Positions 1 to 8,610 of a stretch of DNA of 64,000 nt are shown here, one piece after another. The notes beneath the pieces are model-generated. The model made no database searches and was not told where the DNA came from. It saw only the letters and a list, made by a program, of their open reading frames with translations. Position 1 is the stretch's first letter. Each line of letters starts with the position of its first letter. The position numbers and the translations under genes were made by a program. The stretch comes from Competibacter_A sp002352125 (lineage in GTDB: Bacteria > Pseudomonadota > Gammaproteobacteria > Competibacterales > Competibacteraceae): assembly GCA_035441325.1 (NCBI GenBank), contig DAOROA010000024.1:3819-67818 (forward strand). The letters are read 5' to 3'.

Positions 1-1
1 C

Positions 2-112
2 GTGGTCAGCCTGTATTACGAATTGGAGCGCCAGGGTAAAGCTTTAGGCGGCGCTTCGCTGTGTGTCGGTACCGGCCCCGCTATGGCTTCGTTATGGACG
101 CGCGATATCTAG
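2..112 (+). CDS. thiolase-family protein, C-terminal end (partial)
   Basis: Only the last 36 residues lie in the window; the gene starts upstream. The tail contains GGASLCVGTGPAMASLW, which resembles the C-terminal loop of thiolases (usual form G-ATLCIGGGQG), where a Cys in a glycine-rich loop helps form the active site. The second and third glycines of the usual GGG are replaced here by T and G, so it may be a divergent acyl-CoA thiolase rather than acetoacetyl-CoA thiolase. A factor-independent terminator follows 19 bases after the stop. Thiolases supply acetoacetyl-CoA for polyhydroxyalkanoate synthesis, and phaC lies about 3 kb away, but operon membership cannot be judged from this fragment. 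Confidence 0.55.
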   Translation: MVSLYYELERQGKALGGASLCVGTGPAMASLWTRDI

Positions 113-131
113 TGCTTGATTGAAAAGCTCG

Positions 132-155
132 GGCGGCCTGGATGGGCCGCCTTTT
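132..155 (+). terminator. Rho-independent terminator after the thiolase gene
   Basis: A perfect 7-bp GC stem (GGCGGCC / GGCCGCC) with a 6-base loop TGGATG is followed directly by TTTT. It lies 19 bases after the thiolase stop and ahead of the serS promoter region. Confidence 0.85.
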
Positions 156-164
156 AAATCGCAT

Positions 165-183
165 GATTTTATATCATCATCTC
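165..183 (-). repeat. Ter-like site 1 (minus orientation)
   Basis: Read on the minus strand it is GAGATGATGATATAAAATC. It carries the invariant core GATGATGAYATAA shared with four other intergenic sites in this window. It lies between the thiolase terminator and the serS promoter and directly abuts the palindrome at 184-197. The role as a replication termination site is inferred from the Tus-family gene at 31.6 kb. Confidence 0.6.
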
Positions 184-197
184 AGGATAATTATCCT
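184..197. promoter_or_regulatory. 14-bp perfect palindrome upstream of serS
   Basis: AGGATAATTATCCT is a perfect inverted repeat located where the -35 region of the serS promoter would fall. It could be an operator or part of the neighbouring repeat. No matching regulator is identified. Confidence 0.35.
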
Positions 198-207
198 AAA
201 ATATCAG

Positions 208-213
208 TATAAT
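208..213 (+). promoter_or_regulatory. -10 element for serS
   Basis: A consensus TATAAT lies 49 bases upstream of the serS ATG in an AT-rich stretch. No good -35 hexamer is visible at 16-18 bases upstream; the 14-bp palindrome occupies that position. Confidence 0.4.
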
Positions 214-261
214 CCAGCACCAAACTAACCTTATCCAACAATATTAGGAGCACCGAAATTC

Positions 262-1545
262 ATGCTGGACCCAAAGCTACTGAGAAGCGAGCTAGAGCAA
301 ACTGCTACCAAACTCGCCCGGCGCGGATACACCCTAGATATCGAATTGCTCGGTGCTCTGGAATCGCAACGCAAGACCCTACAAGTTCGCACTCAAGAAC
401 TACAAAACGAGCGTAATACCCGCTCCAAGGTTATTGGTCGTGCCAAGGCTAACGGACAGAATATTCAACCGCTGTTAGATGAAGTCACGTCCTTGGGCGA
501 CGAACTCAAAAAGACCGAAAGCGAGCTGGAGCTTGTCCAAACGCAACTGCTCGCTCTGCAACTAGGCATCCCCAACTTACCCCACGACAGCACTCCCAGC
601 GGCAACAACGATACCGATAATGTCGAAATCAGACGTTGGGGCGAGCCGCGCCAGTTCAGATTCGAAGCTCGCGATCATGTGGATCTAGGCGCGGAGGGCA
701 GTCTGGATTTCGAGGCAGCCACCAAGCTAACCGGAACCCGTTTTGCAGTAATCAAGGGACAACTCGCGCGGCTCCATAGAGCACTAATCCAGCTTATGCT
801 TGATTTGCATACCCAGGAGCATGGCTACCGCGAAGTTTACGTACCCTATATGGTCAACGCCGACAGCTTAAGAGGTACTGGCCAATTGCCGAAATTCGAG
901 GCGGATTTATTCAAGCTAAGCGGCGAACTGAATTATTACTTGATCCCGACAGCCGAAGTGCCGGTAACCAACTTAGTGCGTGACAGCATCCTGGAAGACG
1001 ACCAGTTACCACTATGTTACGTCGCCCACACGCCTTGCTTTCGGAGCGAAGCTGGTTCCTACGGCAAAGACGTGCGCGGCATGATCCGGCAGCATCAGTT
1101 CGAAAAAGTAGAGCTGGTGCAGATCGTTCGTCCAATGGATTCTTATATTGCCCTTGAAAAATTGACCGGCCATGCAGAAAAGGTATTGCAACGATTGGAG
1201 TTGCCCTATCGGGTAGTAGCGCTTTGTACCGGCGACATAGGCTTTTCCTCGGCTAAAACTTACGATCTAGAGGTTTGGTTGCCAGGCCAGAAAAAGTATC
1301 GGGAGATCTCCTCATGCAGCAACTTCGAGGATTTTCAAGCGCGACGGATGCAAGCGCGCTGGCGTAACCCCGCCACCGGTAAACCCGAATTAGTCCATAC
1401 TCTGAACGGTTCCGGGTTAGCGGTGGGGCGAACCTTGGTGGCGGTAATGGAGAACTACCAAGACGAACGCGGCCGAATTCGGGTTCCCGATGCACTCAAG
1501 CCCTATCTGGGTGGGTTGGATTACATCGTTCCGGATGGGCGTTGA
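262..1545 (+). CDS. serS: seryl-tRNA synthetase
   Basis: Charges tRNA-Ser (and tRNA-Sec) with serine in the cytoplasm using ATP. The 427-residue length is typical. Residues 1-110 form the N-terminal antiparallel coiled-coil arm that contacts the long variable arm of the tRNA (MLDPKLLRSELEQTA, then charged heptads). The class II catalytic core follows, with the motif 2 region around TPCFRSEAGSYGKDVRGMIRQ and the C-terminal motif 3 region NGSGLAVGRTLVAVMENYQ. The ATG at 262 is preceded by AGGAG at 246-250. The gene stands between a terminator and an independent aroF-like gene, so it is probably monocistronic. Confidence 0.97.
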   Translation: MLDPKLLRSELEQTATKLARRGYTLDIELLGALESQRKTLQVRTQELQNERNTRSKVIGRAKANGQNIQPLLDEVTSLGDELKKTESELELVQTQLLALQLGIPNLPHDSTPSGNNDTDNVEIRRWGEPRQFRFEARDHVDLGAEGSLDFEAATKLTGTRFAVIKGQLARLHRALIQLMLDLHTQEHGYREVYVPYMVNADSLRGTGQLPKFEADLFKLSGELNYYLIPTAEVPVTNLVRDSILEDDQLPLCYVAHTPCFRSEAGSYGKDVRGMIRQHQFEKVELVQIVRPMDSYIALEKLTGHAEKVLQRLELPYRVVALCTGDIGFSSAKTYDLEVWLPGQKKYREISSCSNFEDFQARRMQARWRNPATGKPELVHTLNGSGLAVGRTLVAVMENYQDERGRIRVPDALKPYLGGLDYIVPDGR

Positions 1546-1718
1546 ACCGCCAAAATGTAAAACAACCATGATTGTAAGAGCAGGCTAATACTCAATTCGG
1601 GAAGCCGCAATCTCCAACGGATAGCCAGCAGCAAGCCCAGCAGAGAGGCGAGAGGAGAATGGTATGGCGCTCCTAGCAAACGCGCTTTCCACCATCACGA
1701 GCAAAAACGGATAAATTT

Positions 1719-2837
1719 ATGATCGTTATTTTGAGTTCCAATGTCGCGGAGAATTCTAAGGAGTATCGGCTTACGCTCGACTATTTGTCGCGGCTGCCGG
1801 GTATTGCCACTCGCATCCATAATGTACAGGGTGCTCAGCAAGTACTGACCGAAATTTATCTGATCGGCGACACCAAGACGCTCTCCGTCGAGGATATTCG
1901 CGTCTTGCCAGGCGTGGAGCGGGTCATCCGAGTTTCAGAAGAATATCGCATTCTGGGCCGGCATCGGGACGGGCAGCGCGTCAGCGGTTTCGAGTATAAC
2001 GGGGTTTCGTTCAGCCAGGATACCTTGAACGTGTTCGCTGGTTTGTGCGCCGTCGATACCTCCGAACATGTAGAACTAATGCTAAAGGCTTTGCGGGATC
2101 ATGGTCAGGTTTGCACCCGGATGGGCGCCTACAAGCCCCGCACTAATCCCTATTCGTTTCAAGGTCATGGAAAATCTTGTTTAAATTATGTTTTCGAGTT
2201 GGCTGGCAAATATGACATCAAGGTTATTGCCATGGAGATAACCCACGAAAGTCATGTCGATGAAATTCATGAGTGTCTGGAGCAGACCGGCCGACCTACT
2301 GGAGTGATGCTGCAGATCGGTACCCGGAACACCCAAAATTTCGAGTTGTTAAAAGCCGTTGGTCGGCAACAGGACTTCCCGGTACTGTTCAAGCGAGGAT
2401 TTGGTATCACCCTGAACGAATCGCTCAATGCCGCTGAGTATCTTGCCAGCGAGGGCAATTCCCGGGTGGTGTTTTGCCTGCGGGGAGTGAAAACCAACAT
2501 GGGCGATCCACACCGCAATTTGGTCGATTTCAGTCATGTACCAGTACTAAAACGGTTAACGCGGATGCCAGTGTGCATCGATCCCTCACACTCAGTGGGC
2601 TCTCGCGAACGTTCTCCAGATGGCTTATACGATTTGATGCATGCTACGGCACAAGGAGTCGTGGCAGGTGCCAACATGGTGTTGGTAGATTTTCATCCGG
2701 TGCCTACCAAAGCATTGGTGGATGGTCCGCAAGCCATGTTATTAGAAGAGTTAGGCTGGTTTTTGGAAGATGTCGCGACCGCACGAGAGTGCTACGAGAA
2801 ACGTCAAATCTTGGCTGCGCAGCGAGTTGCGAGCTAA
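1719..2837 (+). CDS. 3-deoxy-D-arabino-heptulosonate 7-phosphate (DAHP) synthase, type I-beta
   Basis: Condenses phosphoenolpyruvate and erythrose 4-phosphate, the first step of the shikimate pathway. The 372-residue protein has an N-terminal ferredoxin-like (FL/ACT-like) regulatory domain in about residues 1-90, as in the Thermotoga-type enzyme, and then the TIM barrel with GAYKPRTNPYSFQGHG (PEP and phosphate binding), LFKRGFG and the metal-binding IDPSHSVGSR. The N-terminal domain sets it apart from the E. coli AroF/G/H type, so no E. coli symbol is assigned. There is only a weak ribosome site before the ATG. The gene is convergent with phaC. Confidence 0.9.
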   Translation: MIVILSSNVAENSKEYRLTLDYLSRLPGIATRIHNVQGAQQVLTEIYLIGDTKTLSVEDIRVLPGVERVIRVSEEYRILGRHRDGQRVSGFEYNGVSFSQDTLNVFAGLCAVDTSEHVELMLKALRDHGQVCTRMGAYKPRTNPYSFQGHGKSCLNYVFELAGKYDIKVIAMEITHESHVDEIHECLEQTGRPTGVMLQIGTRNTQNFELLKAVGRQQDFPVLFKRGFGITLNESLNAAEYLASEGNSRVVFCLRGVKTNMGDPHRNLVDFSHVPVLKRLTRMPVCIDPSHSVGSRERSPDGLYDLMHATAQGVVAGANMVLVDFHPVPTKALVDGPQAMLLEELGWFLEDVATARECYEKRQILAAQRVAS

Positions 2838-2855
2838 TTTCTGAGAAATTTTTAT

Positions 2856-2874
2856 ATGATTATATCATCATCGA
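2856..2874 (-). repeat. Ter-like site 2 (minus orientation)
   Basis: On the minus strand it reads TCGATGATGATATAATCAT and holds the invariant GATGATGAYATAA core. It lies in the convergent gap between the DAHP synthase gene and phaC, 18 bases after the stop codon. It has the same orientation as site 1 and the opposite orientation to sites 3-5. Confidence 0.6.
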
Positions 2875-2928
2875 GTGAAATTTAACTCAATAGATCAACC
2901 TATACATCACTTACCACTAAAACCTTCC

Positions 2929-2963
2929 TCCCCACGTTATAGTTACATGGTTCAACGTGGGGA
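2929..2963. terminator. hairpin terminator between convergent aroF-type gene and phaC
   Basis: A perfect 10-bp stem (TCCCCACGTT / AACGTGGGGA) with a 15-base loop sits in the convergent gap, 16 bases beyond the phaC stop. There is no clear T run on the plus strand; on the minus strand GGTTTTAG follows 6-11 bases later. It probably serves phaC and possibly both genes. Confidence 0.5.
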
Positions 2964-2978
2964 AACAACTAAAAACTA

Positions 2979-4874
2979 TCATTTCTGCAATACATAAACA
3001 CCCAGCGCATCACAGATCGGATACAGGCCTTTTTCTGGAGCACCCATTACCGGAGGTGAGACCTGATGCTCGGCAGAGTGCCTAATCAGCCATGCTTGCC
3101 AGACCGGCCACCAGGAACCATGATGTTTAGGCATAGTCGCTTGCCAAGTATCGGGGTCAACATAGCGATCTTGATCAGTACGGCACGCTACCTGATAACT
3201 ACGGTGACGATGTCCTGGCTCACTAACAATTCCAGCATTATGACCACCGCTAGTCAGTAAAAAAGTCACCTCATCAGAATCAGCCAAGAGATTGATTTTG
3301 TAGACCGAGCGCCAAGGTGCAACATGATCTTGCTCTGTAGCAACCGTGAAGATCGGCGCTCGGATATCAGTAACGGCAATAGAGCGACCATTAACTTTGT
3401 AATGACCGGTAGCCAGCTCGTTACCGAGGAAAATGTGACGCAGATACTCGGAATGCATCCGGTAGGGCATTCGAGTTTGATCGGCGTTCCAAGCCATCAA
3501 GTCGTTGATTTTTTGACGCTTACCGAGTAGATAATCATGGACCAGACGCGACCAAATCAGGTCGTTGGAGCGTAGTAACTGGAATGCCCCCACCATTTGA
3601 TCAGCGTCCAAATAACCCTGATCCCACATCATGTCTTCCAAAAAAGCAACTTGACTTTCATTGATAAACAATAGCAACTCGCCCGCTTCAGTAAAGTCGG
3701 TTTGAGCCGCAAAAAGAGTAACTGTCTTAATGCGGTCATCCCCATCGCGGGCCATCGCGGCAGCGACGATGGTCAGCATGGTCCCACCCAGACAGTAACC
3801 AACCGCATGAATCTTTCGTTCTGGCAGGATCGCGGTAATCGCATCCAGTGCCGCCATAACACCCTGTACGCGATAATCATCCATACCGATATCGCGATCC
3901 TCGGCTGTCGGATTCTTCCAGGAGATAGCAAATACAGTATGCCCTTTCTCTACCAGATACCTAACCATCGAATTATTGGGCGACAGATCGAGAATGTAAT
4001 ACTTCATGATCCAAGCCGGCACGATCAAAATCGGCTCAGCATAGACTTGCGGAGTAGTGGGCTGATATTGAATCAACTCGATCAGGTGATTGCGAAAAAC
4101 TACCTTGCCAGGCGTAACCGCCACATCGCGACCAACTACGAACTGCTCGATTTCACCGTCCAGCCGTTTGCCAGCGACTGACGCTTCCATATCAGCCACG
4201 AAATTGGCCCAGCCACGAGCCAAGTTCTGGCCGCCTTCTTCAATGGTGGCTCTCAGAATTTCCGGATTGGTGAGCGGCGAGTTCGATGGAGAGAACATAT
4301 CGAGAATTTGCCGCGTCATGAACGAAACGATGGCTTCGTTCTGCTTGCTGACTCCGCGATTGCGGGTCGTCGCGTTATACCACCATTGCTGATTCAACAA
4401 AAACGATTGATAAATCAGGTTATAAGGCCACTGTCGCCAACCTTCGTCATCGAAGCGATGATCTTGGGGCAAGGGTTCTATGCAAGGTGGCGTACTGGGA
4501 TCTTGGTTCGCTTTAAAAGCGTATAGCCCCAACCGAACCATTTTGCGGATCGCTTTTTCGTTCAGCAACGCTTGCTTGCCAGGCGACAACCCGAGGTGCA
4601 TCAGCCAGTCTAGATAGGCCATAGCCAACACCACAGGAGAAATGCCGCCGGTACCGCGAGCCAAATTGGCACTGACCATGCGGTCGATGGTTTCGGGGAT
4701 ATGGGTACCGAGAAACGTTCGTTCGAGACCGTAAGCACGGTGCGCCGAAGAGGCTTGGCCAGATGGACCGCGCCAGGAACGGGGCGGAGATTTAGGCGCG
4801 TTTTCGAAGGAGGATTGTTCGGATGTCGAGCCGGCCTGAGCATCGGCCGGGGCGGTTTCATTTGGTTTCTGCAT
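2979..4874 (-). CDS. phaC: class I poly(3-hydroxyalkanoate) synthase
   Basis: Polymerises hydroxyacyl-CoA to polyhydroxyalkanoate at the granule surface. The catalytic triad is visible: Cys361 in the lipase-like box GYCLGG, Asp516 in EQDHVAPW and His545 in SGGHNAG. The PhaC N-terminal domain (about residues 80-250) and the KYYILDLSPNNSMVRYLV block are typical of class I enzymes. At 631 residues it is longer than the usual 560-590, because of a low-complexity Ser/Pro/Ala-rich leader (residues 1-50). The ATG is preceded by a strong GGAGGT. No phaA, phaB or phasin gene adjoins it. Together with the glycogen genes it suggests a polymer-cycling organism. Confidence 0.97.
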   Translation of the reverse strand: MQKPNETAPADAQAGSTSEQSSFENAPKSPPRSWRGPSGQASSAHRAYGLERTFLGTHIPETIDRMVSANLARGTGGISPVVLAMAYLDWLMHLGLSPGKQALLNEKAIRKMVRLGLYAFKANQDPSTPPCIEPLPQDHRFDDEGWRQWPYNLIYQSFLLNQQWWYNATTRNRGVSKQNEAIVSFMTRQILDMFSPSNSPLTNPEILRATIEEGGQNLARGWANFVADMEASVAGKRLDGEIEQFVVGRDVAVTPGKVVFRNHLIELIQYQPTTPQVYAEPILIVPAWIMKYYILDLSPNNSMVRYLVEKGHTVFAISWKNPTAEDRDIGMDDYRVQGVMAALDAITAILPERKIHAVGYCLGGTMLTIVAAAMARDGDDRIKTVTLFAAQTDFTEAGELLLFINESQVAFLEDMMWDQGYLDADQMVGAFQLLRSNDLIWSRLVHDYLLGKRQKINDLMAWNADQTRMPYRMHSEYLRHIFLGNELATGHYKVNGRSIAVTDIRAPIFTVATEQDHVAPWRSVYKINLLADSDEVTFLLTSGGHNAGIVSEPGHRHRSYQVACRTDQDRYVDPDTWQATMPKHHGSWWPVWQAWLIRHSAEHQVSPPVMGAPEKGLYPICDALGVYVLQK

Positions 4875-5007
4875 GGCTACGCACCTCCGGATACCCGGAT
4901 ACGATAGGTTCGCGGTGCGATTCAGCGTTTACCGCACTGCGTCCCCAGTGTAGCGCAAAGCGAAAAGGCCAGCTTGATTTAGCCGGCCAATCCTTCGCAG
5001 AAAAACG

Positions 5008-6312
5008 CTATTTCTGCCTACGGTGGTCGATGACCCGCACCGCCTTGCCTTCCGAACGAGGCAGATCGCCGGTGCGCTTGACCGTAACCCTGGCGGTCAC
5101 ACCGATAAAATCTTTGATGTCCTTCTGGGCCTTGTGCGCAACCCGATTCATCGCATCCTGACCCTGAGCCACCAACGGTGGACTTCCCTCGACGTTGACA
5201 GTCAGCATGTCGAGGTTACCTTCACGGGTAACTTCCAACTGGTAGAACGGCGACAGCGTTTCGGTTTGCATGAGGATCGCTTCCACTTGTGACGGGAAGA
5301 CGTTGACGCCACGAATAATGAGCATGTCATCCGTTCGGCCAGTGATCCGCTTCATGCGAACATGGGTACGGCCGCAGCGGCAAGGCGCAGGATCGAGCAC
5401 CGACACATCGCGAGTACGGTAGCGGATAACGGGAAACGCTTCCTTGGTCAGCGAGGTAATGACGATCTCGCCGGCCTCACCGTAAGGAATCGGTTGGCCG
5501 GTGTTTACATCCACCGCTTCGATCAGAAAATGATCTTCAAAGACGTGCAAGCCGTTCTTGGCTTCGATGCACTCGATGGCAACACCAGGGCCAATCACTT
5601 CGGATAGGCCATAAATATCCACTGCACTGATACCAAGCCGAGATTCCAGTTCGTAGCGCATTTCCTCGGTCCAGGGCTCGGCGCCGAAGATACCCACTTT
5701 GAGTGGCAGTCTGCGCAAATCCACGTTCATATCCTCGGCGGCTTCGGCGAGGTTAAGGGCGTAGGAAGGAGTACAGGATAAGCCGGTCGGTTCGAAATCC
5801 TGGATCAGCATGATCTGGCGCTGGGTTTGGCCGCCGGAAATCGGCGTGACCATGACACCCAGTTCTTCGGCGCCGTAGTGCAACCCCAGACCGCCAGTGA
5901 ACAAACCATAGCCATAAGCGTTATGCAGACGGTCGCCGGGGCGAAGGCCGGCCGCGGCCAAGCTGCGGGCCATGACGCGTGCCCAAGTCCTCACGTCGCG
6001 GCGTGTATAGCCAACCACGGTCGGTTTACCGGTGGTGCCGCTAGAGGCGTGAATGCGCACCACCTGGTCGGTCGGGACAGCGAACATGCCAAAGGGGTAA
6101 TTTTCGCGCAAGTTTTCCTTTTTGGTAAACGGGAGCAGCCGGACATCGGCCACGGACTGGATATGGCGCGGCTTGACGCCAAGCTCATCCATGGCGTCTC
6201 GATAATACTTGACGGTCTGATAGCAGCGTTCGACGGTTGCGCGCAGCCGGCGCAGTTGTAGTTCTTGCAATTCCTCGCGGGGTAGAGTTTCCTGTTCGGT
6301 GTCGAGAATCAT
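5008..6312 (-). CDS. paaK: phenylacetate-CoA ligase
   Basis: ATP-dependent, AMP-forming activation of phenylacetate (or a related aryl acid) to the CoA thioester. The 434-residue length fits PaaK. The adenylate-forming motif is HASSGTTGKPTVVGYT, and the C-terminal AMP-binding domain includes GRTDDMLIIRGVNVFPSQVEAILM with a C-terminal catalytic-lysine region. The ATG at 6312 is chosen over a TTG at 6354 because GAAGAG precedes it and it gives the family length. It is the last gene of a minus-strand run with a CBS/ACT protein, livFGMHJ and iorBA. This fits IorAB converting arylpyruvates to aryl-CoA, with PaaK capturing the free acid. Confidence 0.92.
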   Translation of the reverse strand: MILDTEQETLPREELQELQLRRLRATVERCYQTVKYYRDAMDELGVKPRHIQSVADVRLLPFTKKENLRENYPFGMFAVPTDQVVRIHASSGTTGKPTVVGYTRRDVRTWARVMARSLAAAGLRPGDRLHNAYGYGLFTGGLGLHYGAEELGVMVTPISGGQTQRQIMLIQDFEPTGLSCTPSYALNLAEAAEDMNVDLRRLPLKVGIFGAEPWTEEMRYELESRLGISAVDIYGLSEVIGPGVAIECIEAKNGLHVFEDHFLIEAVDVNTGQPIPYGEAGEIVITSLTKEAFPVIRYRTRDVSVLDPAPCRCGRTHVRMKRITGRTDDMLIIRGVNVFPSQVEAILMQTETLSPFYQLEVTREGNLDMLTVNVEGSPPLVAQGQDAMNRVAHKAQKDIKDFIGVTARVTVKRTGDLPRSEGKAVRVIDHRRQK

Positions 6313-6340
6313 GGATCGCTCTTCGTTTTGGAGATGGGGA

Positions 6341-7009
6341 TTAAGCGCCGGCAATGGCGGCGGGCAAGGTTTCGGTCAGCAGGTCGTAACCCAGATCGCG
6401 CAAGCGTTGGTTCAAACCGCGGGGATCGTCGGCGCGATAACGCACCACCGCCACGCGCAGGCCTGTTTGATCGGGATGCAGCGGCGAAACCACGGTGGCG
6501 ATATAGCCACCCGCATCGTTGATTGTGGTCAGCAGCCGCCCCAATTGGCCGATGGTATCGGGCAGGTGCACGGCGATGCGAGTGGTGTCTTCCATTAAGC
6601 ATCCGGTGATGTCCAGGAAAAAATCCAACAAATCCTCGTGGGTCAGTATGCCAACCAGCTCGCCACCGGCTTCGACCACCGGCAGACAGCCGATTTTTTC
6701 CTGGCGCAAGAGACGGGCGGCTTCTTCGACCAGCGTATCGGGCGTGCAGGTTACAACTTTGGAACGCATGACCCGGCCGGCATCGAGTTTTCCCAGCAGG
6801 TAGTTGGCTTCGCCGACCGACAAGGTGGTCATCGGAGAGGGCGAAACTCGTTCGAGATCATGCGAGGTAACCAAGCCGACCAGGCGACCATCGCGCACGA
6901 CCGGTAGATGACGAATGCGGTGATCGCGCATCAAGGCTGCCAGTTGTGTCACGCGGGTGTTTTCGGTGACTTGCAAGACATTACGGGTCATGATCCGGTC
7001 TACGTACAT
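6341..7009 (-). CDS. CBS-pair and ACT domain protein (AcuB-like)
   Basis: A 222-residue protein with two CBS domains (about residues 1-60 and 68-130, each ending in the GLVTSHDL or GILTHEDLL strand-turn) and a C-terminal ACT domain (about 142-215, starting TRIAVHLPDTIGQLGRLLTTI). CBS pairs bind adenine nucleotides and ACT domains bind amino acids, so it is probably a cytoplasmic sensor. The same architecture occurs in AcuB-like proteins. It lies 28 bases upstream of paaK and 43 bases downstream of livF, so it is likely in the same transcript. Its target is unknown; the context points to amino-acid or aryl-acid catabolism. Confidence 0.8.
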   Translation of the reverse strand: MYVDRIMTRNVLQVTENTRVTQLAALMRDHRIRHLPVVRDGRLVGLVTSHDLERVSPSPMTTLSVGEANYLLGKLDAGRVMRSKVVTCTPDTLVEEAARLLRQEKIGCLPVVEAGGELVGILTHEDLLDFFLDITGCLMEDTTRIAVHLPDTIGQLGRLLTTINDAGGYIATVVSPLHPDQTGLRVAVVRYRADDPRGLNQRLRDLGYDLLTETLPAAIAGA

Positions 7010-7052
7010 CGTTTAACCTCCGGCGAATCGAGTTTTCCTTTCGGAGTCCCCG

Positions 7053-7805
7053 CTAATAACCCAGGTAGGCCCGGCGTATGGCATCGTCGGCTAGCAATTC
7101 AGTAGCCGATGCGGTTTTGGCGATGCGGCCCGTTTCCAAAATATAGCCGCGCCCGGCAATGGCGAGCGCGGCCCGAGCGTTTTGCTCCACCAGCAAAACC
7201 GTTACCCCTCGCGAGTTCAGTTCGACGATCACCCGAAAAATTTCTTCGACCAACAGCGGTGCCAATCCCATCGAAGGTTCGTCCAACAACAACAGGCGCG
7301 GTCGGCCCAACATGGCCCGGCCGATGGCCAGCATTTGCTGTTGGCCACCGGACAGCGTACCGGCCAGTTGCTGCCGACGTTCGGCAAGAATCGGAAACAA
7401 AGCATATACCCGCTCCATTTCCTGTCGAATCCAATCCTGATCGCGCCGCTGGCGAAAAGCGCCCAGCCGCAGATTGTCCTCGACGCTCAGCGGCGCGAAG
7501 ACCAAGCGGCCTTCCGGAACTTGGCAGATACCGGCGGCAACGATGCGGTGCGGCGGCCACCGGGTGATATCCTGGCCGGCGAAACGGACGCAACCACCGC
7601 TGGCGGGATGGAGACCAGAGAGGGTGTGGAGCAGGGTCGTTTTGCCCGCGCCATTGCCGCCGACGATGGCGACCAGTTCGCCGGCACGAACATGCAGATC
7701 GGCTTGATGAACGGCTCGAACGGGGCCGTAGCCACTGCTCAGGCCAACCACTTCCAGCAGCGGTCCCACGAAACCGTTATGGAAGAAGGATCGATCAGAC
7801 GGCAT
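7053..7805 (-). CDS. livF: branched-chain amino acid ABC transporter, ATPase LivF
   Basis: One of the two ATPases energising a HAAT-family importer at the inner membrane. In the 250 residues, Walker A is GGNGAGKTT, the signature LSGGQQQMLAIGRAM and Walker B LLLLDEPSMGLAP. The last two are characteristic of LivF. It overlaps the 3' end of livG by 11 bases and ends 43 bases before the CBS/ACT gene. Confidence 0.93.
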   Translation of the reverse strand: MPSDRSFFHNGFVGPLLEVVGLSSGYGPVRAVHQADLHVRAGELVAIVGGNGAGKTTLLHTLSGLHPASGGCVRFAGQDITRWPPHRIVAAGICQVPEGRLVFAPLSVEDNLRLGAFRQRRDQDWIRQEMERVYALFPILAERRQQLAGTLSGGQQQMLAIGRAMLGRPRLLLLDEPSMGLAPLLVEEIFRVIVELNSRGVTVLLVEQNARAALAIAGRGYILETGRIAKTASATELLADDAIRRAYLGY

Positions 7806-8610
7806 ATTGCACCGCGCCTCCTAGATAAGCGGCGGCAACCCGCTGATCGGCCTTGATTTCATCCGGCGTGCCCTCGGCTAGCACGCTACCGTAATCCAGC
7901 ACCAGCAAGCGGTTTGAGACGTTCATCACCAGCGGCATGTGATGCTCGACCAGCAACACGGTTACGCCGCTGGCGCGGATACGTTCGATCAAGTCGCGCA
8001 AGGCCAAGGATTCCGTGTCGTTGAGGCCAGCTGCCGGCTCGTCCAGCAGCAGCAGCCGGGGACGAGTCGCCAAGGCACGAGCGATTTCGACCCGCTTCAT
8101 CAAGCCGTATGGCAAAGTGCCTGCCGGTTGCTCGATCCGGTCCGTCAGTTCGCACAACTCCAAAGCCTCGCACGCCCATTCGCGCGATTGCCATTCCTCG
8201 CGCCGCACCTTGGGAAATCGCAGGGCGGCTGCCAATAGGCCGGACCGGGTACGGAGATAGCAACCGGCCATGACGTTCTCCAGCACGGTCATGTTGAAGA
8301 ACAGTTGCAGGTTTTGAAAAGTTCGGGCAATGCCTTGAGCGGCAATGCGATGAGGTGGCAGGCCGAGCAGTTCGCGACCGTCGAAGCGGATGGAGCCGGC
8401 GGAAGGTTGGTAGAAACCGCACAAGGCGTTGAACAGGGTGGTTTTGCCGGCCCCGTTGGGGCCGATCACGGCGTAAATCAAGCCCGGCGAAACCCAAAAA
8501 CTGACACCAGCCAGAGCCATGATGCCACCAAAACTTTGTTCCAGCCCATCGACGACGAGCAGCTTAGCCGGAGGCAAGGCAGAGGTGGAGGAGGGTGCTT
8601 GAGCGATCAA
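7795..8610 (-). CDS. livG: branched-chain amino acid ABC transporter, ATPase LivG
   Basis: The second ATPase of the importer, 271 residues. Walker A is GPNGAGKTTLFNALCGFY. The Q-loop stretch ARTFQNLQLFFNMTVLENVM is typical of LivG, followed by Walker B LLLLDEPAAGLND. The ABC signature is degenerate: PAGTLPYGLMKRVEIARALA lacks the usual LSGGQ but keeps the LPYG form common in LivG. It overlaps livM by 4 bases and livF by 11, indicating coupled translation. Confidence 0.93.
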   Translation of the reverse strand: MIAQAPSSTSALPPAKLLVVDGLEQSFGGIMALAGVSFWVSPGLIYAVIGPNGAGKTTLFNALCGFYQPSAGSIRFDGRELLGLPPHRIAAQGIARTFQNLQLFFNMTVLENVMAGCYLRTRSGLLAAALRFPKVRREEWQSREWACEALELCELTDRIEQPAGTLPYGLMKRVEIARALATRPRLLLLDEPAAGLNDTESLALRDLIERIRASGVTVLLVEHHMPLVMNVSNRLLVLDYGSVLAEGTPDEIKADQRVAAAYLGGAVQYAV

